13,413 nt of DNA from Cryomorphaceae bacterium (GTDB lineage Bacteria > Bacteroidota > Bacteroidia > Flavobacteriales > Schleiferiaceae): the NCBI GenBank assembly GCA_949547975.1, contig CATITW010000416.1:1-13413 (forward strand), written 5' to 3'. This document shows, one piece after another, positions 7,269 through 13,413 of this stretch. The stretch's first letter is position 1, and each line of letters opens with the position of its first letter. The position numbers were made by a program, and so were the translations under genes. Below the pieces are notes generated by a model. The model was not told the origin of the DNA, did no database searches, and saw only the letters and a list, made by a program, of their open reading frames with translations.

Positions 7269-7289
7269 GCACTGTTATTTCTAAAGTGC
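7269..7289 (-). promoter_or_regulatory. Small inverted repeat directly before the kdsA start
   Basis: GCACT and AGTGC form a perfect 5-bp inverted repeat with an 11-nt loop, ending at the base next to the kdsA ATG. In RNA it could form a weak hairpin over the initiation region. Chance occurrence is quite possible. Confidence 0.2.
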
Positions 7290-7296
7290 GAATGTA
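7289..7296 (-). promoter_or_regulatory. Candidate -7 box upstream of kdsA
   Basis: On the - strand TACATTCG (TAnnTTyG) lies in the kdsB-kdsA gap, 20 nt before the kdsA ATG. That spacing is similar to other candidate boxes here. It could give kdsA, the transaldolase-CBS gene and kdsC a promoter of their own. No TTG is found at -33. Confidence 0.35.
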
Positions 7297-7315
7297 CCGA
7301 TTTTTTGAGGGTGCG

Positions 7316-8044
7316 CTATGATTGTTGCAAAAGAGATTCCGCTAAAGCAAGGTCCTGCGGCGTATCTATGGATAGTGGTTTGCTTTGCGCTGTTGCCACA
7401 TGCCAGTGAAATCCGTGTTCCATCCAGCGAAGTTGTTCAAGGGATTCGGCTTGCTCCAAAGGGGTGGGGGATAACGCGCAATAACGCTCAAGTGCTTCAG
7501 GACGGTACGCATATACGCCGATATGCTGGAAGCGCTGAAGGCTTGTGCTGTGGTGATTTGCGGGGATGGGACTTCTGGAAAAAAGTAAGGCGCGCTGCTG
7601 CAAATCTGTAGTTACGTAGACATTCGAAGTACTATCTTCTGTAGACACTGGGGCCATGAGAGTAGCAGCTTCAGGCAAATGTTCTTGTAGTAAAGTACAT
7701 AGTGGTCCAAGCTGCGTTTCTGATATGAACGGTTCATCACCTTGAACATTAATCACATATTCGAAAGACTTGCCGATGTGCTGGTAGGCCTCGAGCATAC
7801 GTGTGGTTCCATTAATGTGGTGCGAGCCTGTCTGGACTACCGGAAGTTTGTGGGCCTTGCAATAGGTAAGGATGTCTTCCGAATCCGTCGCGATGACTAC
7901 ATGAGTAAAGAGCGACGCTACCTGATCATAAGTTCTATGAATAAGAGGAACACCACCAATCTCTTTGAGCGGTTTGCCTGGCAAGCGGGTAGCCCCCATA
8001 CGTGCGGGCAGAACAACTAAGTATTTTTCGAATCTATTTGACAA
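7316..8044 (-). CDS. kdsB: CMP-Kdo synthetase (3-deoxy-manno-octulosonate cytidylyltransferase)
   Basis: Activates Kdo with CTP to CMP-Kdo, the donor for lipid A-linked inner core synthesis. The nucleotide-binding start LPARMGATRLPGKPL (12-26), HINGTTR (76-82), NVQGDEPFI (99-107), SRSPIPA, HIGVYAYR and the C-terminal SIDTPQDLALAE are all typical of KdsB. Length (242) is normal. The usual SGTD/E-R motif reads NGTTR, so the acidic residue is replaced by Thr. No ATG precedes the conserved core. The frame opens after a TAG at 8051-8053, leaving TTG at 8042-8044 (chosen) or CTG at 8048-8050 as the start. Either choice overlaps the end of the response-regulator gene, so initiation is probably coupled to it. 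Confidence 0.93.
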   Translation of the reverse strand: MSNRFEKYLVVLPARMGATRLPGKPLKEIGGVPLIHRTYDQVASLFTHVVIATDSEDILTYCKAHKLPVVQTGSHHINGTTRMLEAYQHIGKSFEYVINVQGDEPFISETQLGPLCTLLQEHLPEAATLMAPVSTEDSTSNVYVTTDLQQRALLFSRSPIPANHHSTSLQRFQHIGVYAYRPEALERYCALSPTPLEQAESLEQLRWMEHGFHWHVATAQSKPLSIDTPQDLALAESLLQQS

Positions 8045-8402
8045 ATTCAGCTACGGCTTGAATCAATTCTTGTGCTTTGAACGGCTTGGTGATGTACTGT
8101 TTAGCACCCAAAGCTTTTCCTGCTGCAATATCGTATTTGCTGACCATAGCTGAAACAACAATGATGGGAATCTCATAGATTTGCTGATCCGTCCATTTTT
8201 TCATCATAAGCTCATATCCGTCCATATCTGGCATAAGGATATCGGTGACGATCAAATCTGGTTGGAATCCAGCGACCTTTTCCATGGCATCTTTGCCATT
8301 GACGGCCGTTTGAACTTCGTACCCTTCCAAATCAAGAATTTCCGAAATAGAATCACGGATTTGTTCGTGGTCGTCAACTACCAATATTCTTTTAGCGCTC
8401 AT
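8034..8402 (-). CDS. Stand-alone CheY-like response regulator
   Basis: A 122-residue receiver domain with no output domain. It has the acidic pair Asp10/Asp11 (LVVDDHE), phospho-acceptor Asp54 (VTDILMPDMDG), Ser84 (VVSA) and Lys106 (TKPF), so all the residues of a phosphorylatable receiver are present. It would act through protein contacts rather than DNA binding. It is the first gene of the Kdo operon, and its end overlaps the kdsB start by 11 bp. No histidine kinase is in the window, so its partner and target are unknown. The link with Kdo synthesis may be only co-transcription. Confidence 0.92.
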   Translation of the reverse strand: MSAKRILVVDDHEQIRDSISEILDLEGYEVQTAVNGKDAMEKVAGFQPDLIVTDILMPDMDGYELMMKKWTDQQIYEIPIIVVSAMVSKYDIAAGKALGAKQYITKPFKAQELIQAVAEFVK

Positions 8403-8426
8403 AGAGATATGTTCATATTATAGGGG

Positions 8427-8434
8427 CAAAAGTA
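8427..8434 (-). promoter_or_regulatory. Candidate -7 box for the response regulator/kds operon
   Basis: On the - strand TACTTTTG matches TAnnTTTG and lies 24 nt before the response-regulator ATG in the divergent intergenic region. Its upstream end overlaps one copy of the GTAAGGTT repeat. No TTG is found at -33. Confidence 0.42.
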
Positions 8435-8472
8435 AGGTTTGGTTGAAAAGTTGCCTTAATTTCGGTAAGGTT
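8432..8472. repeat. GTAAGGTT direct repeats with an inverted CCTTA between, in the divergent promoter region
   Basis: GTAAGGTT occurs at 8432-8439 and again at 8465-8472, 33 bp apart (about three helical turns). A CCTTA at 8454-8458 between them forms a 5-bp inverted repeat with TAAGG at 8466-8470. Each direct copy abuts or overlaps one of the two divergent candidate -7 boxes. This could be an operator, but the repeats are short. Confidence 0.3.
8457..8464 (+). promoter_or_regulatory. Candidate -7 box for the J-domain gene
   Basis: TAATTTCG (TAnnTTyG) lies 30 nt before the GTG start of the J-domain gene and immediately before the second GTAAGGTT repeat. The C in the box and the absence of a good -33 TTG make it a weak call. 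Confidence 0.3.
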
Positions 8473-8494
8473 ATCTACTCAAAGAGATGTATTA

Positions 8495-9391
8495 GTGAAA
8501 ATAGAAGAAGCCTTATTGGTATTAGGTTTGGATAAAATTCCAGTTTCCCAGGAAGAGATTACTGGGGTATACCGTGATTTGGCGAAAACTAAACATCCAG
8601 ATGCAGGTGGCAGTGAATCTGAGTTTAAGGAATTGCAGGAGGCTACAGAGCTTGTAAGAGCAGCACTGGATCTTGTTTTGAATTCCGCTGAGCAACTTTC
8701 TGAGCAAGAACAAGCGGTTCGGGACAAGCGTGCAAAGATGCGGGAAGAGATGTTAAAAAGACGCGCCGTGGAGGACCGTAAACGCAATATTCAGGCGACT
8801 TGGGGCATAGGCATAATCTCGACGATCGTAGCGCTTTTTGTGATGGGCTATGCGGTGTATCCATCGCTGGTGGAATGGATCGTGTCTAGGGATCAGCAAG
8901 AAGAGATGGCCGAAGTGGTGTATACAGATCATACGGACGTTTTCGATATTGAGTGGACCTACGAAGGGACAACGTTTAAAGAATCGGTGAGTGGTCGTTT
9001 GATCGACGGGCGTTGGCTGGTGGGTGAGGCCGGAATGCCCATCTTAAAAGGGGCCAAATTCATTGTGGCATTTAATGCGAAAAACCCTGAATATTTCATT
9101 TTAAAAGACCAGTACATTCATCCGGAAACAGCGGAGGTGTATTACGCGATCATGAAACATCCGATTTCAGTACTCTTAGATGTTCGGGTGGGAGATCCAG
9201 CGATTGTGTGTGCCTATTGGAACATTTTGGATCGGTTCGGTGTGGATGGTCTAGCGCATATTTTGTTCGGGGATTTGCCGCTGAGAAAAAATTGGTCCCA
9301 TAATGAACGGACCTACGAGAGCCTTGTGGAAGGGGAAGAATTTCAAAATTTGATGAGAAGTTGTCTTCCAGAGCTCCAAGAATTCAAATAG
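8495..9391 (+). CDS. Membrane-anchored J-domain protein
   Basis: A 298-residue protein. Residues 1-60 form a short J-domain with the catalytic HPD at 34-36 (KTKHPDAGGS), which normally stimulates the DnaK ATPase. A charged, probably coiled-coil stretch follows (64-98, with EQEQAVRDKRAKMREEMLKRR). Then comes one transmembrane segment (about 104-128, IGIISTIVALFVMGYAVYP) and a roughly 165-residue C-terminal domain with no recognisable family. With the J-domain in the cytoplasm, the C-terminal domain would face the periplasm. It lacks the Gly/Phe and zinc-finger regions of DnaJ. The start is GTG at 8495; the nearby ATG at 8487 runs into a stop. AAAGAGA about 8 nt upstream may serve as a ribosome binding site. 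It diverges from the response-regulator/kds operon and is followed by hisS after 40 bp. A specialised DnaK-recruiting role at the membrane is plausible, but the client is unknown. Confidence 0.8.
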   Translation: MKIEEALLVLGLDKIPVSQEEITGVYRDLAKTKHPDAGGSESEFKELQEATELVRAALDLVLNSAEQLSEQEQAVRDKRAKMREEMLKRRAVEDRKRNIQATWGIGIISTIVALFVMGYAVYPSLVEWIVSRDQQEEMAEVVYTDHTDVFDIEWTYEGTTFKESVSGRLIDGRWLVGEAGMPILKGAKFIVAFNAKNPEYFILKDQYIHPETAEVYYAIMKHPISVLLDVRVGDPAIVCAYWNILDRFGVDGLAHILFGDLPLRKNWSHNERTYESLVEGEEFQNLMRSCLPELQEFK

Positions 9392-9397
9392 GCAGGA

Positions 9398-9405
9398 TAC
9401 CTTTG
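9398..9405 (+). promoter_or_regulatory. Candidate -7 box upstream of hisS
   Basis: TACCTTTG is an exact TAnnTTTG match in the 40-bp gap before hisS, 26 nt from the ATG. The -33 element is not evident, as it would fall in the 3' end of the J-domain gene. Confidence 0.45.
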
Positions 9406-9431
9406 CCGTGTTAATGTTTTGATCCCAATTT

Positions 9432-10775
9432 ATGAAGCCATCGATAGCGAAAGGAACTAGAGATTTTTCTGCACAAGACGTGCAAAAGCGCCAGTACATC
9501 ATGGGCATCCTCAAGGAAGCCTTTGAGTTGCGCGGCTATGATCCGATCGAGACACCGTCGTTTGAGAATATTGAAACGCTCACGGGTAAGTATGGTGAGG
9601 AAGGGGATCGCTTGATCTTTAAGATTTTACGAAGCGGCGATTTTACTACAAAAGCGCCTGCTGAGGAGTGGGAGGCGAAGGATGCGAAGAAATTGGCCAC
9701 TAAAATTGCGGACAAAGCGTTGCGCTATGATTTGACCGTCCCGTTCGCACGATATGTGGTCCAACATCAGAACGAACTGGCATTTCCGTTCAAGCGGTAT
9801 CAGATGCAGCCGGTTTGGCGTGCCGATCGTCCTCAAAAAGGAAGATTCAGAGAGTTTTACCAGTGCGATGCAGATGTCGTCGGTTCTGACAGTCTGTGGC
9901 AGGAAGTTGAACTCATCCACCTGTATGACGCGGCGTTCACAGCCTTGGGATTAGGTACTGAGATTAAGGTAAACAACCGAAAGATCTTAGCTGGAATGGC
10001 GGAGGTCTTGGAGATCTCGGACCAATTCATTGCCTTTACCGTGGCTATCGATAAATTGGACAAAGTCGGCCCTGAAGGGGTGGCGAAAGAGATGCGCGAA
10101 CAGGGCATCAGCGAACAAGCCGTTTTGAGATTTGAAGCGTGGTTGAAGGCGGGATTGTCCGTAGTCGCACTCGATGAATTATTGGCAGAAAGTGAGCAAG
10201 GACGATTGGGTTTAGAGGAGCTGCGCTTTGTACTCGACCAAGCTGCCCCTGGTTTACAGTCTGCTGATTTGACCTTTGATTTTACCCTCGCTCGAGGATT
10301 GAACTATTATACGGGGACTATTTTTGAGGTTGCTGCCAATGGCGTTGCCATGGGAAGCATAGGTGGCGGAGGTCGCTATGCGAATCTAACATCGATTTTT
10401 GGTATGAAAAACACTTCAGGAGTAGGGATCAGTTTTGGTCTGGATCGCATCTATTTGTGTTTGGAAGAATTGGCATTGTTCCCAGAATACGTCGCATCTC
10501 GCCGTTCTATTCTCTTTGCCAATTTTGGATCTGCCGAAAGCACTGTGGCCTACCGCTGGGTTCAGCAGCTCATCGCCCTAGGATTGCGCGCGGAGTTGTA
10601 TCCAGAGTCAGCAAAACTGAAAAAACAGTTTGATTTTGCAGACAAAAAGGGAATCGGCTTCATGGCGATGGTGGGCACCCAAGAGATGGACGCAAATCAA
10701 ATCCCGGTAAAGAATCTAGCAACCGGGGCTCAGGAAGTGTACGATTTAGAGGGCATTCAAAAGCTGTTGTCTTAA
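9432..10775 (+). CDS. hisS: Histidyl-tRNA synthetase
   Basis: Class II aminoacyl-tRNA synthetase charging tRNA-His in the cytoplasm. Motif 1 region [11 protein letters not shown] (35-45); motif 2 [15 protein letters not shown] (120-134) and [10 protein letters not shown] (137-146); histidine-specific [10 protein letters not shown] with catalytic Arg288 (286-295); GGGGRY (311-316); motif 3 [11 protein letters not shown] (330-340). The C-terminal anticodon-binding domain covers about 357-447. The 447 residues are within the usual range. The start ATG precedes the family N-terminus (KGTRDF). No Shine-Dalgarno sequence is seen. The stop TAA overlaps by 4 bp the stop of the convergent decarboxylase gene, so no terminator fits between them. 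Confidence 0.97.
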   Translation: MKPSIAKGTRDFSAQDVQKRQYIMGILKEAFELRGYDPIETPSFENIETLTGKYGEEGDRLIFKILRSGDFTTKAPAEEWEAKDAKKLATKIADKALRYDLTVPFARYVVQHQNELAFPFKRYQMQPVWRADRPQKGRFREFYQCDADVVGSDSLWQEVELIHLYDAAFTALGLGTEIKVNNRKILAGMAEVLEISDQFIAFTVAIDKLDKVGPEGVAKEMREQGISEQAVLRFEAWLKAGLSVVALDELLAESEQGRLGLEELRFVLDQAAPGLQSADLTFDFTLARGLNYYTGTIFEVAANGVAMGSIGGGGRYANLTSIFGMKNTSGVGISFGLDRIYLCLEELALFPEYVASRRSILFANFGSAESTVAYRWVQQLIALGLRAELYPESAKLKKQFDFADKKGIGFMAMVGTQEMDANQIPVKNLATGAQEVYDLEGIQKLLS

Positions 10776-12043
10776 GCAAGCACCGCTTTCCAGAATGTTT
10801 CATCATTGTGTTCGGGCTTCATCAGAACGCTGCGCACCACAACTACTGAGTTGGTATCCCATTCCACATTCCAGGGACATTGCGTCTTTTGTAAAGAGAA
10901 TAGCGCGAGGTGGATTCCTTCTTTCGCCTTCTCTTCGAAAAATGCACGATTTGCTGCACTGATCTCAGATGCGGTAGACCCTTTTACGGAAAATATACAT
11001 ATGTCAAGCTCTGGTGCAATACTCCAGTATCCTTTCTCTAGGGCCGTTTGGTGAAGACCCTGTGCTGCGGTCAAGCTCTGTGCCAGTCGCTGGGCAAAAA
11101 GACCTCCGGGTACGAGCGGAAATTTCTGTAGTGTTGCCCATACTCCTGCGGCAGAAGCACCTGCTCGTGAGCACTCGAGTGTGATTTCGCCCAAATGCAG
11201 TTGCGAAGAGGTGAAGTACGTGTAAGGGCTGTCGTGCTTGTAGAATTGGCCTACTTCGGGAGTATTGAAAAGCACAGCGCCACACCCATAGGGCTGAAGT
11301 CCATGTTTGTGGGGATCTATTACGATCGAATCGGCTTGCGACAAGGCATCAAAGGCCAGACGTGCCTCCCCGTCGAGCGCGCTTAATTTGAAGTATCCAC
11401 CATAAGCTGCATCGGCGTGTATACGGAAGTCTAGTTCACCGCGTAATGCTACTATACGATCGAGTGGGTCTACTCGGCCCATTCCCGTAGTCCCCATTGT
11501 TGCAACGAGGGTAGGTTTGATGCCGAGAATTTGATAATGAACTAGGCGTTCTTGGAGCGTGTCCAGGCATATTTTACCCTGCGCATCTGCTGGCAATGCT
11601 TCAAAAGGAATTCCTAGGACTTCGCTCATTCTGCTGTGCGTGTAATGCGCCAGCTCGTTGGCAAGAACGACGGTTTTTGGATGGGACTGTCGTGCTACCC
11701 ACAGGGCTTCAAGATTGGCGATAGTGCCTCCAGAGGTGAGATGCCCGAGGTGGGAGGAGTAGCCAACCATAGTGGCAAGGGCGTCGATCACTTCTAATTC
11801 TAGTGCGCTTGTCGCTTTACCTCCGTCAAGAGCGTGGTTGTTCGGGTTGATAAAACTGGTCATCCAAACGGCTGCCTGCGCCAGAGGATGGGCAGGTTTG
11901 ATCATTTGACCGGCGTATTCCTTGCGATCGTACGGGTAGTTGTCTTGAAGCTTTTCGGCTAAGAGTTGCAAAATTTCACGGTCCTGGTTATCCAGGTCGA
12001 GATCATTGAGCTGCAGGTCGTAAAGTTGTGTCCAATTCTTCAT
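10772..12043 (-). CDS. PLP-dependent group II amino acid decarboxylase family protein
   Basis: Fold-type I pyridoxal-phosphate enzyme of the aromatic/glutamate/diaminobutyrate decarboxylase family. It has [15 protein letters not shown] (100-114), the PLP-stacking His in LAHYTHSRM (His133), HADAAYGGY with Asp211 (209-217), the Schiff-base Lys246 in [13 protein letters not shown] (243-255), and [12 protein letters not shown] (291-302). It has 423 residues from the ATG at 12043. The frame also allows a GTG start at 12058, five codons earlier, which is less likely because a TATCTTCG sequence fills that stretch. The family releases CO2 from an L-amino acid to form an amine or beta-alanine-like product. 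The substrate (tyrosine, glutamate, aspartate or another) cannot be decided by eye. It is 18 nt downstream of the cryptochrome gene, so probably in the same operon. Confidence 0.88.
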   Translation of the reverse strand: MKNWTQLYDLQLNDLDLDNQDREILQLLAEKLQDNYPYDRKEYAGQMIKPAHPLAQAAVWMTSFINPNNHALDGGKATSALELEVIDALATMVGYSSHLGHLTSGGTIANLEALWVARQSHPKTVVLANELAHYTHSRMSEVLGIPFEALPADAQGKICLDTLQERLVHYQILGIKPTLVATMGTTGMGRVDPLDRIVALRGELDFRIHADAAYGGYFKLSALDGEARLAFDALSQADSIVIDPHKHGLQPYGCGAVLFNTPEVGQFYKHDSPYTYFTSSQLHLGEITLECSRAGASAAGVWATLQKFPLVPGGLFAQRLAQSLTAAQGLHQTALEKGYWSIAPELDICIFSVKGSTASEISAANRAFFEEKAKEGIHLALFSLQKTQCPWNVEWDTNSVVVVRSVLMKPEHNDETFWKAVLA

Positions 12044-12047
12044 GCCC

Positions 12048-12055
12048 CGAAGATA
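12048..12055 (-). promoter_or_regulatory. Possible internal -7 box before the decarboxylase gene
   Basis: On the - strand TATCTTCG (TAnnTTyG) lies 4 nt before the ATG at 12043, with a TTTG 23 nt upstream inside the cryptochrome 3' end. If used, the transcript would begin at or next to the start codon, nearly leaderless. The case is weak. Confidence 0.2.
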
Positions 12056-12061
12056 CACGCT

Positions 12062-13333
12062 CTATTGCCAAGCTGCTACAAACTCACCGTTGGGATCGTA
12101 GCGTTCTGCCTGAAATGCGGTATTGAACTTTCTAAACGGCCGAGGATCATTGCCACGTCCGGCGTTGTAGAGCCAGTTGCCATAATTTGAGGCAGGGTCG
12201 TAATCGATCAATTGGCTTTCAAAATAAGCTGCACCCGCTCTCCAATCCAGACCCATGTCGTGTACCAAATACGAAGCAACATTCTGACGACCGCGGTTAC
12301 TCATGAACCCCGTAGCAGCCAATTCCTTCATGTTCGCATCCACAAATGCATCCCCTGTTGCCCCATCTTTCCACCGCGCAAAAGCCTTGGCATTAAATCC
12401 ACCTTTTAAGGGTTTATCCGGTTGCAATCCGAGCGGCAAGAATAAATCCTTACCATGTTTGAGTGCAATCCATTGGAAGTATTCTCTCCATAACAACTCG
12501 AAAAAGAGCCAGTAGGTGCTTTCGTTGCCTTCCACCTCATCCTCAAAGCGCTGTACTTCGTGAAAGATTTCACGGGCCGAAATACAACCCAAGGAGAGGT
12601 AGGCAGAAAACTTGGAGCTGTAATCTCTACCGAGTAATCCGTTGCGCGTTTCTTTATAGGAGAGAATGAGCTCGTTTTCCCAAACGTAATAATCAATCTG
12701 ATCCCATGCTGCTCGGGATCCGCCCTTAAGAGGTACTGCAGTTCGTTCATCATGCTCTACCGGGGCGCCTTGCCAAAGCGCCTCTGTGAAGCCCGGTAGA
12801 TCATCGAGAGGCGTAATGTCAGCTTCCTCAATAGGATGCTCCACACGTGAACGTTTCTCAACCAACTTCCTAAATTTCGTAAACACATCGGGCAGTCCAT
12901 CTAGATCAAAGGGTAGGGCAGAGCGCGTGTACAATGTTCGCTCTCGAAGCCATTTAGTTTGGATCCCTGCTGTGCTCGCCTGTTTTGAAACCTCTGCCTC
13001 TTCCTGTGTTTCATCGTAAGCTTGAAGCGCTGGACCGATAATGGCTTTAGCATGTACTTCCTTTGCCAATTCAACAATATCCACCGCTTGCTTATCCAGC
13101 ACAAAAAGCTTTGAACCTGCATCCTCAAAACGTTCGCTGAGGTCTTCAACGCTTTCACGGAGAAATTGCAAGCGGTGCGCGCCCAATGGCAACTCACCCA
13201 CTATGGTTTCCAGCGAAGCGTCGTCCCAAAGTAAAACAGGGATCACGCGGTCAAAGTTTGCGTAAGCATAGGCTACGGGAGCGTTATCGGCAACCCTGAG
13301 GTTATTTCTAAACCAAAGAATACAAGTACTCAT
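12062..13333 (-). CDS. DASH-family cryptochrome / photolyase-like flavoprotein
   Basis: Blue-light-absorbing FAD protein. DASH cryptochromes bind DNA and repair cyclobutane dimers, mostly in single-stranded DNA. Residues 1-135 are the photolyase antenna-type Rossmann domain (CILWFRNNLRVADN, 4-17). Residues from about 200 are the FAD-binding helical domain: ETRNGLLGRDYSSKFSAYLS (228-247), ELLWREYFQW (279-288), GFMSNRGRQNVASYLVHDM (342-360) and DYDPASNYGNWLYNAGRGND (377-396). The last block, with RQNVASYL and SNYGNW, is characteristic of the DASH subgroup. It ends at AWQ (423), where many relatives continue with LPEL and a short tail, so the C-terminus looks slightly short. The ATG overlaps the stop of the upstream gene (TAATG), indicating coupled translation. 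Confidence 0.92.
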   Translation of the reverse strand: MSTCILWFRNNLRVADNAPVAYAYANFDRVIPVLLWDDASLETIVGELPLGAHRLQFLRESVEDLSERFEDAGSKLFVLDKQAVDIVELAKEVHAKAIIGPALQAYDETQEEAEVSKQASTAGIQTKWLRERTLYTRSALPFDLDGLPDVFTKFRKLVEKRSRVEHPIEEADITPLDDLPGFTEALWQGAPVEHDERTAVPLKGGSRAAWDQIDYYVWENELILSYKETRNGLLGRDYSSKFSAYLSLGCISAREIFHEVQRFEDEVEGNESTYWLFFELLWREYFQWIALKHGKDLFLPLGLQPDKPLKGGFNAKAFARWKDGATGDAFVDANMKELAATGFMSNRGRQNVASYLVHDMGLDWRAGAAYFESQLIDYDPASNYGNWLYNAGRGNDPRPFRKFNTAFQAERYDPNGEFVAAWQ

Positions 13334-13413
13334 TACAATTCATTTATCTGCTCTAGGAGGTCGGCCGCTTTCGCTGAAATGGCTTGCTTTTGCTCCGAGC
13401 TCATCTTATCATA
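13333..13413 (-). CDS. C-terminal end of an unidentified gene, cut by the window edge
   Basis: In the - strand frame ending at TAA 13333-13335, the 81 bases to the window edge are open and encode YDKMSSEQKQ followed by a helical, acidic end LLEQINEL. The stop shares one base with the cryptochrome ATG (TAATG), the same coupling as kdsA to its neighbour, which supports a real upstream gene in the operon. Most of it lies outside the window. A very small protein from the internal ATG at 13404 cannot be excluded. No family is recognisable. Confidence 0.6.
   Translation of the reverse strand, partial: YDKMSSEQKQAISAKAADLLEQINEL

Noticed and set aside
7297..7315. T run near the kdsB end as an intrinsic terminator
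   Set aside because: The run is on the + strand (A run on the - strand, in which kdsB is read), and no stable GC-rich stem precedes it.
11004..11386. Open frames on both strands within the decarboxylase gene
   Set aside because: No domain similarity, and they cover the PLP-binding core of the real gene.
12044..12058. GTG start for the decarboxylase
   Set aside because: The ATG at 12043 gives the expected N-terminus. The five extra codons are mostly the TATCTTCG-containing spacer.

Overview
The window looks like a chromosomal segment from a Bacteroidota bacterium, most likely a marine-type member of Flavobacteriales. The evidence is a large MAM/FN3/PKD surface protein ending in a type IX secretion C-terminal domain, a DUF4294 protein, TAnnTTTG-like promoter boxes 20-30 nt upstream of several starts, almost no Shine-Dalgarno sequences, and very tight packing. 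The family-level placement is inference. No tRNA, rRNA, CRISPR array, insertion sequence or phage gene is visible.

Left part, + strand (1-4766). First comes the 3' portion of a large secreted modular protein. Its reading frame continues to the left edge but is broken by an in-frame TGA at 38-40, exactly where a conserved glycine is expected. After a 54-nt gap with a good promoter box comes a biotin carboxylase (accC type), overlapped at its 3' end by a small exported DUF4294 protein.

Middle part, - strand (8402 down to 4723). This is a compact CMP-Kdo operon in the order response regulator, kdsB, kdsA, transaldolase-CBS fusion, kdsC. It covers Kdo-8-phosphate synthesis (KdsA), dephosphorylation (KdsC) and activation to CMP-Kdo (KdsB). 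The usual first enzyme, the SIS-domain arabinose-5-phosphate isomerase KdsD, is absent from the cluster. In its place is a protein with a TalC/fructose-6-phosphate-aldolase-type catalytic domain carrying the CBS pair that normally sits at the end of KdsD. This is the most interesting object in the window. It suggests an aldolase route to arabinose 5-phosphate, or a CBS-gated sugar-phosphate enzyme serving Kdo synthesis. That role is inference.

Right part. Diverging from the operon on the + strand are a membrane-anchored J-domain protein (GTG start) and histidyl-tRNA synthetase (hisS). Converging on hisS from the right is a - strand operon: the last 26 codons of an unidentified gene, a DASH-family cryptochrome joined to it by a TAATG overlap, and a PLP-dependent group II decarboxylase. 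The decarboxylase and hisS stop codons overlap by 4 bp.

Thirteen genes have visible stops: nine TAA, four TAG and no TGA. No stretch longer than 300 bases lacks a gene. The longest gap is the 92-bp divergent region 8403-8494.
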